Source: Cohaesibacter sp. (GTDB taxonomy: Bacteria > Pseudomonadota > Alphaproteobacteria > Rhizobiales > Cohaesibacteraceae). Taken from it: a DNA stretch of 53,745 nt. This document shows, piece after piece, positions 9,187 through 19,210 of the stretch. A program made the position numbers and the translations under genes. The number at the start of each line of letters is the position of its first letter. Positions within the stretch are counted from its first letter, which is position 1. The stretch spans positions 67,726 through 121,470 of the forward strand of contig JAOXSH010000004.1 of assembly GCA_025800145.1 (NCBI GenBank), read 5' to 3'. A model generated the notes under the pieces. The model was not told where the DNA came from. It searched no databases and saw only the letters and a list, made by a program, of their open reading frames with translations.

Positions 9187-9966
9187 ATGACCGCCACTGC
9201 CAAAAAATCATTCAGCATCTGGGATTTGGCCAATCCAACCCGTTTTCTGTCTTTTGCTGATAAATTGATGCCATGGCTTCTGGGCCTGAGCGTGATAACC
9301 TTTGCCATCGGCCTTTATATGACCTTCTTTGTGGCACCGGACGATTATCAGCAAGGAGCTACGGTCAAAATCATGTTCATCCATGTGCCATCTGCATGGC
9401 TGGCAATGGGTGCATATACCATGATGGCCATGTCCTCAATCGGCACTTTGGTCTGGAAACATCCATTGGCCGATGTCTCGGCCAAATCTGCGGCACCCTT
9501 GGGTGCGGTCTTTACCTTTCTCTCTCTTGTCACCGGCAGTTTATGGGGCAAACCCATGTGGGGCACATGGTGGGTTTGGGATGCCCGTCTAACCTCCATG
9601 CTGGTCTTGCTGATCATTTATCTGGGCCTGATCTCTCTTTGGCGCACCATTGATGACCCGATAAAGGCAGGCAAGGCCTCTGCCATTCTCACCCTTGTGG
9701 GCTTTGTCATCATTCCAATCATCAAATTCTCGGTTGATTGGTGGTCCACATTGCACCAGCCCGCAGGCGTCATCACCCTTGATGGCTCCAAAGTCCATAG
9801 CACCATTCTCATTCCGCTTTTGGTTATGGCTCTGGCCTTCACCTTCATGTTCATCATGATGCATATGAAAATCATGAAAAACGAAATTCTGCGTCGCCGT
9901 ATCCGCACCATGCATATGCAAGCCGCAAGACGGGCCGCATCGTCCCAAACCGGCAACAAACAGTAA
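9187..9966 (+). CDS. ccmC: Heme handling protein CcmC
   Basis: CcmC presents heme to CcmE at the periplasmic face of the inner membrane. The protein of 259 residues has six hydrophobic segments, the tryptophan-rich heme-binding motif GTWWVWDARLTS at about residue 121, and the two external histidines in FIHVPSAW (before the motif) and the STLHQPAG loop after it. The length and motif order match the family. It is followed after 29 bases by ccmD. Confidence 0.97.
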   Translation: MTATAKKSFSIWDLANPTRFLSFADKLMPWLLGLSVITFAIGLYMTFFVAPDDYQQGATVKIMFIHVPSAWLAMGAYTMMAMSSIGTLVWKHPLADVSAKSAAPLGAVFTFLSLVTGSLWGKPMWGTWWVWDARLTSMLVLLIIYLGLISLWRTIDDPIKAGKASAILTLVGFVIIPIIKFSVDWWSTLHQPAGVITLDGSKVHSTILIPLLVMALAFTFMFIMMHMKIMKNEILRRRIRTMHMQAARRAASSQTGNKQ

Positions 9967-9995
9967 AGCCCCAGCAAACACAAGGAGACAGATCC

Positions 9996-10160
9996 ATGCT
10001 CGGACCCTATACCGGTTTCATCGCCGCTTCCTATGGCGTTGTCATCCTCACCATTGGCATTCTGATTGCCTGGATTATGCTGGATGGCCGCGCTCAGGCC
10101 AAAGCTCTGGCAGAGCTGGAAGCGCGCGGCATCACCCGTCGCTCTGCTCGCAAGCAATGA
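9996..10160 (+). CDS. ccmD: Small membrane protein CcmD
   Basis: A 54-residue protein with one membrane helix (residues about 10-29: AASYGVVILTIGILIAWIML) followed by a basic, helical tail (ARGITRRSARKQ). This is the pattern of CcmD, which bridges CcmC/CcmE and CcmAB so that holo-CcmE is released. AAGGAGA lies at a proper distance upstream. It begins 29 bases after ccmC and ends 19 bases before ccmG. The identification rests on size, topology and position. Confidence 0.9.
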   Translation: MLGPYTGFIAASYGVVILTIGILIAWIMLDGRAQAKALAELEARGITRRSARKQ

Positions 10161-10179
10161 ATGTTTGAAAGAAAGTCAA

Positions 10180-10785
10180 ATGACCACAGAGCCAGTTCAA
10201 ACCAGCCCTGAAAAGAAAGGCGGGATCAATCTTTTGATCTTGCTGCCACTGATAATTTTTCTCGGCCTCGCTGCCCTCTTTTTGTTGCAAATGGCCAAGG
10301 GCAGCGATCCATCCAAAATTCCCTCTGTCCTGATCAACAAAACAGCACCAGACTTTGACCTTCCGCCACTGGAAGGCTTTCAAGCCAATAGCGCACCCAT
10401 GCCCGGCTTTAAAACCGCAGATCTGATGGGCAAAGTCTCACTGGTCAATATCTGGGGGTCCTGGTGCCCAGCTTGCCGTGATGAGCATCCAATTCTGTTG
10501 GAAATGAACAAGGACAATCGCTACCAGCTTGTCGGCATTGCCTATAAAGACGAACCGCAAAATGCCGCCCGTTTCCTGCGCAATCACGGCAATCCCTTTG
10601 ACGCAGTCGGCCTTGATCTGAGCGGACGCACCGGCATTGACTGGGGCGTATATGGCGCGCCGGAAACCTTCATTGTCGATCGCAAGGGCGTCATACGATA
10701 CAAACATATCGGTCCCCTGACCCCGACCAATTTACGAGACAGCTTTATGCCGGTTCTGGAGCAAATACTCGCAGAAAAACAGTGA
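10180..10785 (+). CDS. ccmG: Thiol:disulfide interchange protein CcmG/DsbE
   Basis: Membrane-anchored periplasmic thioredoxin of 201 residues that reduces apocytochrome c cysteines for heme ligation. One N-terminal membrane segment (residues about 18-38) precedes a thioredoxin domain with WGSWCPACRDEHP at about residue 93 and the cis-proline region GVYGAPETFIVD at about residue 160. The DsbE signature APDFDLPPLEG is also present. The ATG at 10180 is chosen because it gives a short basic tail before the anchor; an upstream frame extension overlaps ccmD. It is the last gene of the ccm cluster here. Confidence 0.95.
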   Translation: MTTEPVQTSPEKKGGINLLILLPLIIFLGLAALFLLQMAKGSDPSKIPSVLINKTAPDFDLPPLEGFQANSAPMPGFKTADLMGKVSLVNIWGSWCPACRDEHPILLEMNKDNRYQLVGIAYKDEPQNAARFLRNHGNPFDAVGLDLSGRTGIDWGVYGAPETFIVDRKGVIRYKHIGPLTPTNLRDSFMPVLEQILAEKQ

Positions 10786-10810
10786 TTGTTGTTTCTCACC
10801 AAACAAAAAA

Positions 10811-10850
10811 CAACGGAATTACTGCTTGACCAGTAACACCGTTGCTTTTT
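10811..10850. terminator. Terminator between ccmG and yciB
   Basis: CAACGGAATTACTG and CAGTAACACCGTTG form a long, nearly perfect stem with a 6-base loop and a following T run. It lies between convergent genes and can serve both. Confidence 0.85.
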
Positions 10851-10874
10851 CATACGATCAAGCAAAGAGCCTGA

Positions 10875-11525
10875 TCAATCTTTCGCATCCAGTCCATATT
10901 TATTCAGCAACGGCATTTGCAAAGCCCCGAAAATCATTGTGATGGGCATCACCCCAAACACTTTGAAATTGACCCACATATCGGTCGAGAAATTGCGCCA
11001 GACGACCTCATTGACCAAGGCCAAAAAGAAGAAGAAAATACCCCAGCGAAAGGTTAGGATTCGCCAGCCTGTTGCATTGAGCTGAAAGACGGAATCAAAC
11101 ACATAGCCCAACAGGCTTTTGCCAAATAAAAGCCCAATCAGCAAAATAGAACCAAACAGGCTATTGACGATGGTTGGCTTCATTTTGATGAAGGTATCAT
11201 CTTGCAAATAAAGCGTCAGACCACCAAAGACAAAGACCACAACACCAGAAACCATCGGCATCACGGGCAATTTGCCAAATTTCATCCGCGATACGGTCAG
11301 GGACAGGATGGTAGCCACCATAAAGGCGGCAGTGGCAACAAAAATAGGCTGCATACCGGCCAAAATAGGAAACCACTGCGCCAATGCTTCCCCCTTGGCA
11401 TTGGCAAAGAAGAAAACAGCCAAAGGCCCCAGCTCCAAAGCCAGTTTCAACAATTGGCCTTCTTCCAGCTGCGGCTGCTCAGATTGGTCGGAACTTTGAC
11501 CTGTCGGCATATTTGATTTGCTCAT
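10875..11525 (-). CDS. yciB: Septation protein A / YciB (IspZ)
   Basis: Inner-membrane protein of 216 residues of the YciB/IspZ family, implicated in cell envelope synthesis and intracellular septation. Five hydrophobic segments follow a polar, glutamine-rich N-terminus. Typical sequences are [27 protein letters not shown] and [10 protein letters not shown]. The ATG at 11525 is chosen because GGAG lies 6 bases ahead and it matches the family N-terminus; the frame runs further upstream over ftsY but is not coding there. The gap to ftsY is 31 bases, so the two, with mtaB and dapF upstream, look like one operon. The biochemical role of the family is unsettled. Confidence 0.93.
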   Translation of the reverse strand: MSKSNMPTGQSSDQSEQPQLEEGQLLKLALELGPLAVFFFANAKGEALAQWFPILAGMQPIFVATAAFMVATILSLTVSRMKFGKLPVMPMVSGVVVFVFGGLTLYLQDDTFIKMKPTIVNSLFGSILLIGLLFGKSLLGYVFDSVFQLNATGWRILTFRWGIFFFFLALVNEVVWRNFSTDMWVNFKVFGVMPITMIFGALQMPLLNKYGLDAKD

Positions 11526-11556
11526 AATTTGCTCCAAAAGCACAAAGCGCAAGCGT

Positions 11557-12867
11557 CTAATTAGCAAGGCCAGCAATGGCCCGGGCAAAATCCTGCGACT
11601 GGAACGGCTCCAGATCATCCACCCCTTCGCCAACACCAATGAAATGCACCGGCAATTGATGTTTGGCAGAAATCGCCACCAAAATACCACCCCTTGCTGT
11701 TCCATCCAGTTTGGTCATGACAAGCCCTGTCACTCCGGCAATTTTGGAGAAGATCTCAACCTGGTTCAGCGCATTCTGACCAGTTGTGGCATCCAGCACC
11801 AAAAGCACACTATGGGGCGCGCTTTCGTCATGCTTTTTGATCACCCGCACAATCTTTTCCAGCTCATCCATAAGCTCGGTCCGGTTCTGCAATCGGCCTG
11901 CTGTGTCTATCATCAAAAGATCACAGCCCTGCTCTTTGGCCTCGCTCATGGCATCAAAGGCAAGCCCGGCAGCGTCTGAACCTACATCACGGGCAACAAC
12001 CGGACAGCCTGTGCGCTCACCCCAGACTTTCAACTGGTCAATCGCAGCGGCGCGAAATGTATCGCCCGCCGCCAACATCACCGATTGGCCATTGCTGCGA
12101 AATTTTTGCGCCAGCTTACCGATTGTGGTGGTTTTACCGGCGCCATTCACCCCAATCATCAAGATCACATGAGGACTACCATCCTCACGTTTGCCAACTT
12201 TTAATGGCGTAGCCACAGGCTCCAAAACCGCATTGACTTCATCAGCCAGAATATTCTGAACCTCTTCGCCGGAAACTTCTTTGTTGTAACGACCATCTGC
12301 CAACCGTTCGGTAATGGTCATGGCCGTCTCAACACCCAAATCCGCCTGAATGAGAATATCCTCCAGATCCTGCAAGATGTCATCGTCAAGCTTGCGCTTG
12401 GTAAAGATCGAGGCAATGCCCTCACCCAGCGCACCAGACGAGCGCGCCAAACCGCGCTTGAGCCGTTCAAACCAGCTTAGCTTCTTTTCCGGCTCTCCTG
12501 ATACAGGCTCTAATGCTGCCTCTTTGTCTGGTGAGACTGGCTCATCCCCCTCTTCAACGGGCTCAAAAGACTCATCCTCACTCCCATCTGAAACAGGGTC
12601 AGAAAGATCAGCCTCTTCTGTTGTCTCAGCCATCTCTTCTAAGAGATCATCACGATCCTCAAGCGGCTCACCCTCAACAACCTGATCGCCTTCATCATGA
12701 TCTGATCGCTCTTCAATCATATCATCAGGCACATCATCAGGCACATCATCTTGAAGGACAATTTCGTTCTGTTCACTCTCTGTTTGAGCAGCATCAGAAG
12801 AATCAGGCTCAGCCGCCTCTTTGCCAGAGCCAAACAAACGGGAAAACAGGCCAGGCTTTTTGCTCAT
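11557..12867 (-). CDS. ftsY: Signal recognition particle receptor FtsY
   Basis: FtsY is the SRP receptor GTPase that delivers ribosomes translating membrane proteins to the translocon. The 436-residue protein has an acidic, low-complexity A domain (residues about 15-120, with a tandem [10 protein letters not shown]), a helical N domain, and the NG GTPase domain. GTPase motifs are [27 protein letters not shown] and [10 protein letters not shown]. The order and spacing are normal. It lies 34 bases downstream of mtaB on the same strand. Confidence 0.98.
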   Translation of the reverse strand: MSKKPGLFSRLFGSGKEAAEPDSSDAAQTESEQNEIVLQDDVPDDVPDDMIEERSDHDEGDQVVEGEPLEDRDDLLEEMAETTEEADLSDPVSDGSEDESFEPVEEGDEPVSPDKEAALEPVSGEPEKKLSWFERLKRGLARSSGALGEGIASIFTKRKLDDDILQDLEDILIQADLGVETAMTITERLADGRYNKEVSGEEVQNILADEVNAVLEPVATPLKVGKREDGSPHVILMIGVNGAGKTTTIGKLAQKFRSNGQSVMLAAGDTFRAAAIDQLKVWGERTGCPVVARDVGSDAAGLAFDAMSEAKEQGCDLLMIDTAGRLQNRTELMDELEKIVRVIKKHDESAPHSVLLVLDATTGQNALNQVEIFSKIAGVTGLVMTKLDGTARGGILVAISAKHQLPVHFIGVGEGVDDLEPFQSQDFARAIAGLAN

Positions 12868-12901
12868 TCAATGCACTCCTCAAGACGCAGCATCAGGGCA
12901 A

Positions 12902-14161
12902 TCAGGAAATGGCGTCAGCCATCAAATGACGATGGGTCGCCCCAACAATCTTCGCCCTTACAATATCGCCCGGTTCCCCATTTGCAATCTCACTCATTGT
13001 AAATTGCTCGGTTCGGCCAAGGCCATTTCGTTCCACCAAAATATCGCACTCCCGGCCAATCTGACTTTGCAAATGACGCGATAAGGCAGCATCTCCCACT
13101 TCGCGCAATCGAGCCGCCCGCTCTTTAATCACCGGACCTTTGACTTGCGGCATCTTGGCCGCAGGTGTGCCGGGACGCGCAGAATAGGGGAAAACATGCA
13201 AATGGGTCAGATCACATTCCTCGACAATATCAAGGCTCTTTTGAAACATATCTTCTGTCTCGGTCGGGAACCCGGCAATGATATCAGCCCCAAACACCAT
13301 ATCAGGGCGCAAGCGACGCACTTGCTGACAAAAGACAATGGTATCATCCCGCTGATGGCGACGCTTCATACGCTTGAGCACCATATTGTCCCCTGCCTGC
13401 AAGGAAAGATGCAAATGCGGCATCAAACGATCTTCATTGGCGATGCAATCCATAAGGTCTGGGTCAGCCTCGATGGAATCAATGGAAGAAATACGAAGAC
13501 GCTTTAAATCCGGCACATGTTTGAGCACCGATTTGACCAGAAAACCGAATTTTGGCGTGCCCGGCAAATCCGTTCCATAAGAGGTGATATCCACCCCGGT
13601 CAAAACCACTTCATTATAGCCATTGTCCACCAGCGCGCGAATTTGATCAATGATCGGCCCCATAGCCACAGAACGGCTATTGCCCCGCCCATATGGAATG
13701 ATGCAAAATGTGCAACGATGATCGCAGCCATTTTGTACCTGAACAAAAGCGCGCGCACGCCCTTCCAGCCCTTCAATCAAATGCAGTGCGGTTTCGCGCA
13801 CGCTCATAATGTCGTTGACCTTGACCTTTTCCTCTACCGACACGCCAAAATTGGGAACAGACTTGTAGCTCTCGGCTTTAAGCTTGTCGTCATTGCCAAG
13901 AACCAGATCCACTTCACCCATTTGCGCAAAAGAAAGGCTCTCGGTCTGGGCGGCACAGCCGGTCACAATGATCTGGGCGTCGGGATTATCACGTTTGGCC
14001 CGGCGGATTTGCTGGCGCGCCTGACGCACCGCTTCATTGGTCACCGCGCAGGTATTGACCAAAATGGCATTGTCTAGCCCGGCTTCTTGCGCCTGCTTTT
14101 TCATCACCTCGGATTCATAGCTATTCAGCCGACATCCAAAGGTCAAAACCTTGATGCTCAT
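12902..14161 (-). CDS. mtaB: tRNA t6A37 methylthiotransferase MtaB
   Basis: Radical-SAM enzyme that converts t6A37 to ms2t6A in tRNAs reading ANN codons. The 419-residue protein has the N-terminal UPF0004 domain with three cysteines ([27 protein letters not shown]), the radical SAM motif [15 protein letters not shown] near residue 145, and a C-terminal TRAM-like region. It is MtaB (YqeV) rather than MiaB by the GCRLN start and CTFCIIP motif. The start overlaps the dapF stop by four bases (ATGA), so the two are translationally coupled. Confidence 0.95.
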   Translation of the reverse strand: MSIKVLTFGCRLNSYESEVMKKQAQEAGLDNAILVNTCAVTNEAVRQARQQIRRAKRDNPDAQIIVTGCAAQTESLSFAQMGEVDLVLGNDDKLKAESYKSVPNFGVSVEEKVKVNDIMSVRETALHLIEGLEGRARAFVQVQNGCDHRCTFCIIPYGRGNSRSVAMGPIIDQIRALVDNGYNEVVLTGVDITSYGTDLPGTPKFGFLVKSVLKHVPDLKRLRISSIDSIEADPDLMDCIANEDRLMPHLHLSLQAGDNMVLKRMKRRHQRDDTIVFCQQVRRLRPDMVFGADIIAGFPTETEDMFQKSLDIVEECDLTHLHVFPYSARPGTPAAKMPQVKGPVIKERAARLREVGDAALSRHLQSQIGRECDILVERNGLGRTEQFTMSEIANGEPGDIVRAKIVGATHRHLMADAIS

Positions 14162-15075
14162 AGGGATGCATACTCCGCACCCTGCACAGAGGTCTGCGTC
14201 AGGGAAATTTTCTGCCAGGACAAATCCGATAGATCAATCACCCCGGCATAGTCCAGCTCGGTCCCCCCGGACATCAAAATATGATCATCAGCCTCACGCC
14301 ATTCGATCACCAAATCGCCCCCCGGCAAATGCACCAGAACCTTGCGCTCACTCAAGCCATTGCGAAAGGCCGCAACCCCCGCAGCACAGGCAGCCGTGCC
14401 GCATGCCTTGGTCAAACCAACGCCGCGCTCCCAGACTTTCAGCGTCAATTCACCCCGATTATGCATCTGTGCCAGCGAAATATTGGCCCGCTCAGGAAAA
14501 ATCATATGATTTTCCAGCATCGGCCCGTTCACCTCCAACCCATAACTCTCCACATCCCGATCTACCCAGAAAATGGCATGGGGATTACCGACATTGACCA
14601 CAGAAGGCGTATGCAGGATTGGATCATCAATCGGGCCAATCTGCAATTCAATGGCACGGGTATCATCAAATTCCTCAGCCAGCGGAATATCCTGCCAGCC
14701 AAATTTGGGTTGGCCCATATCCACCATAATATGGTCAGGCTGATCACAACGATGGGCAATCAAAGGCCCGGCAACCGTCTCAATCACCACCCTGTCGCTT
14801 TGACGCTCGGCCATCAGCAAGCGCCCCACGCAACGCGTGGCATTGCCGCAGGCCTCAACCTCGCCACCATCAGCATTGTGAATGCGCATAAACACATCCC
14901 CACCCGCTTGCGGAACTTCAAGAGTGATAAACTGATCACAGCCCGGCCCGCTTGCAGAATCCGACAAGGAACGCACAGCATCCGGCCCCAATTGGGGCAT
15001 GGTCTTTCGGGCATCAATGACGATAAATTCATTGCCCAGACCATTCATTTTCAAAAAATGCAGTTGCTCGCTCAT
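14158..15075 (-). CDS. dapF: Diaminopimelate epimerase
   Basis: DapF converts LL- to meso-diaminopimelate for lysine and peptidoglycan synthesis. The protein is 305 residues, slightly longer than the usual 275-290. It has the [15 protein letters not shown] start, the first active-site cysteine in [15 protein letters not shown] and the second in [14 protein letters not shown]. The ATG at 15075 matches the family start; the frame extends upstream into non-coding sequence. It precedes mtaB and ftsY in a conserved alphaproteobacterial order. Confidence 0.97.
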   Translation of the reverse strand: MSEQLHFLKMNGLGNEFIVIDARKTMPQLGPDAVRSLSDSASGPGCDQFITLEVPQAGGDVFMRIHNADGGEVEACGNATRCVGRLLMAERQSDRVVIETVAGPLIAHRCDQPDHIMVDMGQPKFGWQDIPLAEEFDDTRAIELQIGPIDDPILHTPSVVNVGNPHAIFWVDRDVESYGLEVNGPMLENHMIFPERANISLAQMHNRGELTLKVWERGVGLTKACGTAACAAGVAAFRNGLSERKVLVHLPGGDLVIEWREADDHILMSGGTELDYAGVIDLSDLSWQKISLTQTSVQGAEYASL

Positions 15076-15228
15076 CGACAGACATCGCTTTAAAAAGGGT
15101 GCAAAAAACCATACCGGCCAACATATAGCCAAGCCAGTTTGCCTTATATGGCGAAAAATGATTGAAATTTCCACCCCAAAGACAAATGACAGAGCCATGA
15201 AAACCGCAAAAACCCTTTTAAAAAGCCC

Positions 15229-15259
15229 AAAGCCGCAAGGAATCGTCCTCGCGGCTTTT
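15229..15259 (-). terminator. htpG terminator
   Basis: AAAGCCGC and GCGGCTTT, extended by AGGA/TCCT, form a stem with a small internal mismatch and a 4-base loop. The T-rich tail lies on the minus strand downstream of htpG. Confidence 0.75.
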
Positions 15260-15311
15260 AAAATCAATAATATCAGGACATAAATAAACTCGGATCTAGA
15301 TCCCAGCTCTA

Positions 15312-17231
15312 TCACGCTATGGCAACCATCATCACCTTTGACAGCCGCGCCGCAAAATCGGCTGGATTGGCCGGTTGCTCTCCATCCAGAATAAGCGCCT
15401 GATCCAACAAAAGACGCGCGCCATCGCCCATCGCAGATTTATCGCTGGCCTTTTCAAGCTGAGTGGCCAAAGCCAAAATAAGCGCATGATCGGGATTGAG
15501 CTCCAAAACCGGCTTCAAACCTGCTTGCGCCCCTTGCTGACTGCGCATCAATTTTTCCAATTGACGATCTGGTCCATAATCCGGTGCCACAATACAAACC
15601 GGGCTGGACGCCAAACGTGCTGAAATGCGAACCTCGCTCACATCACCGTCCAAGGTCTCTTTGACGAAAGCCACAAGATCGGCAACCGAGCTTTTCTCCT
15701 TGGCCTTTTCCTCATCCGATTTGTCATCAACATCTTCGGAAACTTTCTCAATGGCATCCAGATCCGCCCCGCCTTGCGAGATGGATTTAAAACTCTTGCC
15801 ATCAAAGCCAAGGGCTGTCTGAACCCAGAATGCATCCACTGCATCAGCCAGCAAAAGCACTTCAACATCGCGCGCTTCATAGCCTTCCAGGTGCGGACTG
15901 GCCAAAATCGCCTCTTTGCTATCGCCCAAAGCATAATAAATAGCGGTCTGATTTTCTTTCAGATCCTCCACATATTGCGCCAAAGTGCGGGTCTCACCCT
16001 TTGTCGTGGTAAAGCGCACCATCTTGAACAGCTGATCCCGGCGTTCAGGATCTTCATAAAGCCCTTCCTTGATGACCGTGCCGAAAGCCTCCCAAATAGC
16101 GAGGAACTTGTCTTCATCCTTGCGAGACAGCTTTTCCAGCTCAGACAGGACTTTATTGGTCACGCCTTTTTTAATCGCACCAAGGATCGGATTATCCTGC
16201 AACATTTCGCGCGAAATATTGAGCGGAATATCCTCACTATCGACAATGCCACGCACAAAGCGCAAATAGGCAGGCACCAATTCCGCATCATCGGTGATAA
16301 AGACCCGTCGCACATAGAGCTTCATCCGTCCTTTGCGCGATGGATCAAACAAATCAAACGGCTTTTGCTCTGGCACAAAGGCCAGCACATTATATTCGGT
16401 GCGCCCTTCTGCCCGATAATGGATCGTCACCGCCGGATCATCAAATTGACCGGAGCTATAATGATAAAAATCCTTATATTGCTCGTCACTGATCTCGCTT
16501 TTGGATTTGGTCCAAAGCGCAGTGCCATCGGTCAATTTCTCTTCATCAATCGCATCTGCTTCTTCATTTTTGGTCAGCATACGAATGGGAACAGGCACAT
16601 GCGAGCTATAATCGCGCACAATCCGGCGAATGGTCACCGAATCAGCAAAGCTTTTTTCGTCATCTTTCAAATGCAAAACAATTTTGGTGCCGCGCGGCAA
16701 GGCCTCATCCTCACTGGCAAGGCTCAAATCATACGCCCCTTCGCCAGTCGAGGACCATTTCCAGGCATCAGCCTCTCCAGCCCGGCGTGAGATCACATCA
16801 ACCCGGTCAGCAACCATAAAAGCAGAATAAAAACCGATGCCAAATTGCCCGATCAAGGCAGAACCATCGCCCTCTTCCTTGGCCAATTGATCAAGAAAAG
16901 CCCGGGTGCCAGATTTGGCAATGGTGCCCAAATTCTCAATCAATTCCGCTTTGCCCATGCCAATGCCGTTATCCAGCACACTCAAAGTGCCAGCTTCGCC
17001 ATCAGAGCTCAAGGTGATTTGAAAAGTTGGATCATCCTTGATCAACTCGCTTTGTGTCAGCGATTCATGGCGCAATTTTTCACATGCATCAGCGGCATTG
17101 GAGATCAGCTCACGCAGAAAAATTTCCTTGTTGGAATAAACAGCATGCACCATCAAATGCAAAAGACGTGAGACTTCCGCTTCAAAAGAATGGGTCTCTG
17201 AACCGCCCTGATTGTCAACCTGCTCAGACAT
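15312..17231 (-). CDS. htpG: Chaperone HtpG (bacterial Hsp90)
   Basis: Cytoplasmic Hsp90 chaperone. The 639-residue protein has the GHKL ATPase domain with [14 protein letters not shown] (residues about 48-61), DNGIGM and [15 protein letters not shown], the middle domain with [10 protein letters not shown] and [18 protein letters not shown], and the C-terminal dimerisation domain. The ATG at 17231 is used because it gives MSEQVDNQ, the usual short leader, with AAGGAAGGA upstream; a TTG 24 bases earlier is also open. An acidic lysine-rich insert ([12 protein letters not shown]) lies near residue 500. Expression of this gene in relatives is heat-shock controlled, but no operator was recognised. 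Confidence 0.97.
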   Translation of the reverse strand: MSEQVDNQGGSETHSFEAEVSRLLHLMVHAVYSNKEIFLRELISNAADACEKLRHESLTQSELIKDDPTFQITLSSDGEAGTLSVLDNGIGMGKAELIENLGTIAKSGTRAFLDQLAKEEGDGSALIGQFGIGFYSAFMVADRVDVISRRAGEADAWKWSSTGEGAYDLSLASEDEALPRGTKIVLHLKDDEKSFADSVTIRRIVRDYSSHVPVPIRMLTKNEEADAIDEEKLTDGTALWTKSKSEISDEQYKDFYHYSSGQFDDPAVTIHYRAEGRTEYNVLAFVPEQKPFDLFDPSRKGRMKLYVRRVFITDDAELVPAYLRFVRGIVDSEDIPLNISREMLQDNPILGAIKKGVTNKVLSELEKLSRKDEDKFLAIWEAFGTVIKEGLYEDPERRDQLFKMVRFTTTKGETRTLAQYVEDLKENQTAIYYALGDSKEAILASPHLEGYEARDVEVLLLADAVDAFWVQTALGFDGKSFKSISQGGADLDAIEKVSEDVDDKSDEEKAKEKSSVADLVAFVKETLDGDVSEVRISARLASSPVCIVAPDYGPDRQLEKLMRSQQGAQAGLKPVLELNPDHALILALATQLEKASDKSAMGDGARLLLDQALILDGEQPANPADFAARLSKVMMVAIA

Positions 17232-17311
17232 TGCTTGTAAGGTCCTTCCTTGCAAAGAGTTTATGACGCTGATCTAGCAATCCATGCGAGCGCTTTCAAG
17301 GGATTACAAAA

Positions 17312-17520
17312 GCAAAAAAAGGGATGCCACGAAGGCATCCCTTAAAGGAGCTGTTGGGATGTTGACACGTAAAAGCGGAAAATCGGTCGGAGGGATATCC
17401 CAAGGGGGGCAGAGGCAAGACATCCAGTCCAAAAATGCAAATAAGAAACTTTGCATCAGAGCCGATTACCACGAGGCAACAGGATAGATATTGGTCGCAG
17501 CTCATGGCTTTCCAAGGGCT
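17312..17520 (-). ncRNA. Candidate small RNA with its own terminator
   Basis: The minus strand between about 17520 and the terminator at 17319-17343 has no credible reading frame but can fold well. CCATGAG and CTCGTGG enclose a second stem GCGAC/GTTGC (17469-17508). ATGCAAA/TTTGCAT forms another hairpin (about 17434-17455), and AATCGG (17461-17466) can pair with CCGATT (about 17382-17387). The promoter could not be located with confidence. It does not carry recognisable SRP RNA, RNase P or tmRNA motifs, and 6S RNA could not be shown. The 5' end given is approximate. Evidence is structural only. Confidence 0.45.
17319..17343 (-). terminator. Orphan terminator on the minus strand
   Basis: AAGGGATGCC and GGCATCCCTT form a perfect 10 bp stem with a 5-base loop. 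The run of eight A bases next to it on the plus strand gives a U run only on the minus-strand transcript. No protein gene lies upstream on that strand before the divergent DUF2794 gene, so it appears to end a non-coding RNA. Confidence 0.8.
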
Positions 17521-17677
17521 GAAATAAGGCCATTTCAAGGTAACTTTATGACCAGCATCAACAAAATTGCCTTTTTTGGATCAAACCTTCAAAAACAACA
17601 CAAGAGCGTAAGATTTTCATCCTTACTTGCCAAATGGCGCTTTTACAGCAATCATAGGCTATAAAAAGGAGACGCGC

Positions 17678-18082
17678 TTGTCAGAACAAAGTCTGGATAA
17701 TCCCCCAAATCAGCCCAATATCTCCCAAAATGAGGGAGCAGGCACCGTCACCAATTTGCGATCCCGACATCCCCTAAAGCCTGCACCGATTTCATTTCAT
17801 CGAACAGAATTGATGGCCATTCTCAACATCTATGGCCGCATGGTTGCAGCCGGAGAATGGCGTGACTATGCCATTGACAGCCTGAAAGAGAAGGCAGTTT
17901 TCTCGATCTTTCGCCGCACCGGGGAAATGCCAATCTATCGCATTGAAAAAATCCCCAAACTGGCCCGCAAACAAGGGGCCTATTTGCTTGTTTCCCAACA
18001 AGGACAAATCCTGAAACGCGGTCAGGATCTCTCAAGCATCATCAAATTATTGAATCAAAAAATGCTCAAGCTGATTGATTAA
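17678..18082 (+). CDS. DUF2794 family protein
   Basis: A 134-residue cytoplasmic protein of the DUF2794 family, which is almost confined to Alphaproteobacteria and has no assigned function. The conserved core is ISFHRTELMAILNIYGRMV, AAGEWRDYAIDSLKEKAVFS, IFRRTGEMPIYRIEKIPKLA and ILKRGQDL. The start is taken as TTG at 17678 because a strong AAGGAG lies 7 bases upstream and no ATG fits; an upstream TTG at 17627 has no such site. It converges with the BI-1 gene. Confidence 0.85.
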   Translation: MSEQSLDNPPNQPNISQNEGAGTVTNLRSRHPLKPAPISFHRTELMAILNIYGRMVAAGEWRDYAIDSLKEKAVFSIFRRTGEMPIYRIEKIPKLARKQGAYLLVSQQGQILKRGQDLSSIIKLLNQKMLKLID

Positions 18083-18087
18083 ACCAC

Positions 18088-18122
18088 AAAAAACCCGGCA
18101 CCACAGGATGCCGGGTTTTTAA
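18088..18122. terminator. Bidirectional terminator
   Basis: AAAAACCCGGCA and TGCCGGGTTTTT form a perfect 12 bp stem with an 8-base loop between the convergent DUF2794 and BI-1 genes. Confidence 0.9.
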
Positions 18123-18142
18123 ATGTCTTTGATGCGATGATC

Positions 18143-18895
18143 CTATTCGCGGTTGCCGAACAATTGCAGCATGAACAGGAACATATTGATGAAGTCCATA
18201 TAAAGGCTCAAAGCACCCATAATGGCTTTTTTGCCAGCAATTTCCATGCTGTCGCTTGCCAGATACATTTCCTTGATTTTCTGGGTGTCATAAGCGGTCA
18301 GGCCTGCAAAGACCAGAACACCAATCACAGAAATAGCAAAAGCCAGCGCACCAGATGCCAAGAAAATATTGACAATGGAAGCAATGATGATGCCGATCAC
18401 ACCCATCATCAGGAAAGAACCCATACCGGACAGGCTCTTTTTGGTGGTGTAACCATAGAGGCTAAGACCAGCAAAAGCTGCAGCGGTGATGAAGAAAACC
18501 TGCGTGATGCTTTGCGCGGTATAAATGGCAAAGATCGAAGACAGGGACACGCCCATCAAAGCCGCAAAAGCCCAGAAGACCAGCTGTGCGGTGGATGTCG
18601 CCATGGCATGAATGCGGAAGGACAGGAAGAAAACCATACCCAAAGGTGCCAGCATAATCAGCCATTTCAACGCAGAGCCGAACAATGTTGCGCCCAACTC
18701 AGTATAGGCAAGGCCTGCACCTGTATCAACAAAAGACAATTTGAAGAAAGCAAAGGCAACAATGCCGGTAACACCCAAGGCAACCGCCATATAGTTATAG
18801 ACCTTGAGCATATGCGCACGAAGGCCTTGATCAATAGCTGCCATTTCCGCAGCGCGGCCACCCATCTGGGCGGTTTGACGAAAATCCTGTGACAT
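18143..18895 (-). CDS. Bax inhibitor-1 / YccA family membrane protein
   Basis: A 250-residue inner-membrane protein with seven hydrophobic segments, belonging to the BI-1/TMBIM family. The conserved GYTTKKSLSGMGSFLMMGV and TAYDTQKIKEMY segments are present, as is the family's C-terminal SLYMDFINMFLFMLQLFGNR. In bacteria such proteins are pH-sensitive calcium leak channels (BsYetJ) or FtsH modulators (YccA); which applies here is unknown. It is monocistronic with a good terminator. Upstream lie about 300 bases without genes. Confidence 0.93.
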   Translation of the reverse strand: MSQDFRQTAQMGGRAAEMAAIDQGLRAHMLKVYNYMAVALGVTGIVAFAFFKLSFVDTGAGLAYTELGATLFGSALKWLIMLAPLGMVFFLSFRIHAMATSTAQLVFWAFAALMGVSLSSIFAIYTAQSITQVFFITAAAFAGLSLYGYTTKKSLSGMGSFLMMGVIGIIIASIVNIFLASGALAFAISVIGVLVFAGLTAYDTQKIKEMYLASDSMEIAGKKAIMGALSLYMDFINMFLFMLQLFGNRE

Positions 18896-19175
18896 GGTTT
18901 CTCCTCACAAATCCAAATTCTGAAAAGCAGATCAGGGCCCTCTCCCCTGTATCAGCTTCGGGCCAATGGCCCAATCAATCAGGATCAATGTCTTGATCCA
19001 AAATACTCTTGCCTCACTATATGGGTAGGAAGAGGGCCAAGCTCAAGCATTTTCTGTCAATTTTATTCTATATTGTGGCTTTTGAGGGATTAAGTTTAAA
19101 AATCCATGGATCATATGGCGGCTCATCCTGATTATTTTCATGCTTTCCATGAAAAGGATCCTGCCTTGCAAAAAA
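18896..19175. other. Gene-free region upstream of BI-1 gene
   Basis: About 280 bases without coding signal. It should hold the BI-1 promoter on the minus strand. GGATCAA/TTGATCC forms a short hairpin near 18979-18996. GGGCCCTCTCCCCT near 18936 and AGAGGGCC followed by GCTCA near 19031-19042 resemble the inner stem and right end of the palindromic repeat family at 27.5, 28.9 and 36.2 kb, so this may be a decayed copy. Confidence 0.4.
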
Positions 19176-19199
19176 GCAAAGGGTAACAATACCCTTTGC
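19176..19199 (-). terminator. Terminator of the cupin gene
   Basis: GCAAAGGGTA and TACCCTTTGC form a perfect 10 bp stem with a 4-base loop; a run of T follows on the minus strand, just beyond the cupin stop codon. Confidence 0.9.
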
Positions 19200-19210
19200 G
19201 AGATCATTGA

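Noticed and set aside
17312..17520. Assignment of the candidate small RNA as 6S RNA
   Set aside because: No clear closing stem between both ends or typical central bubble could be shown; kept as unnamed candidate.
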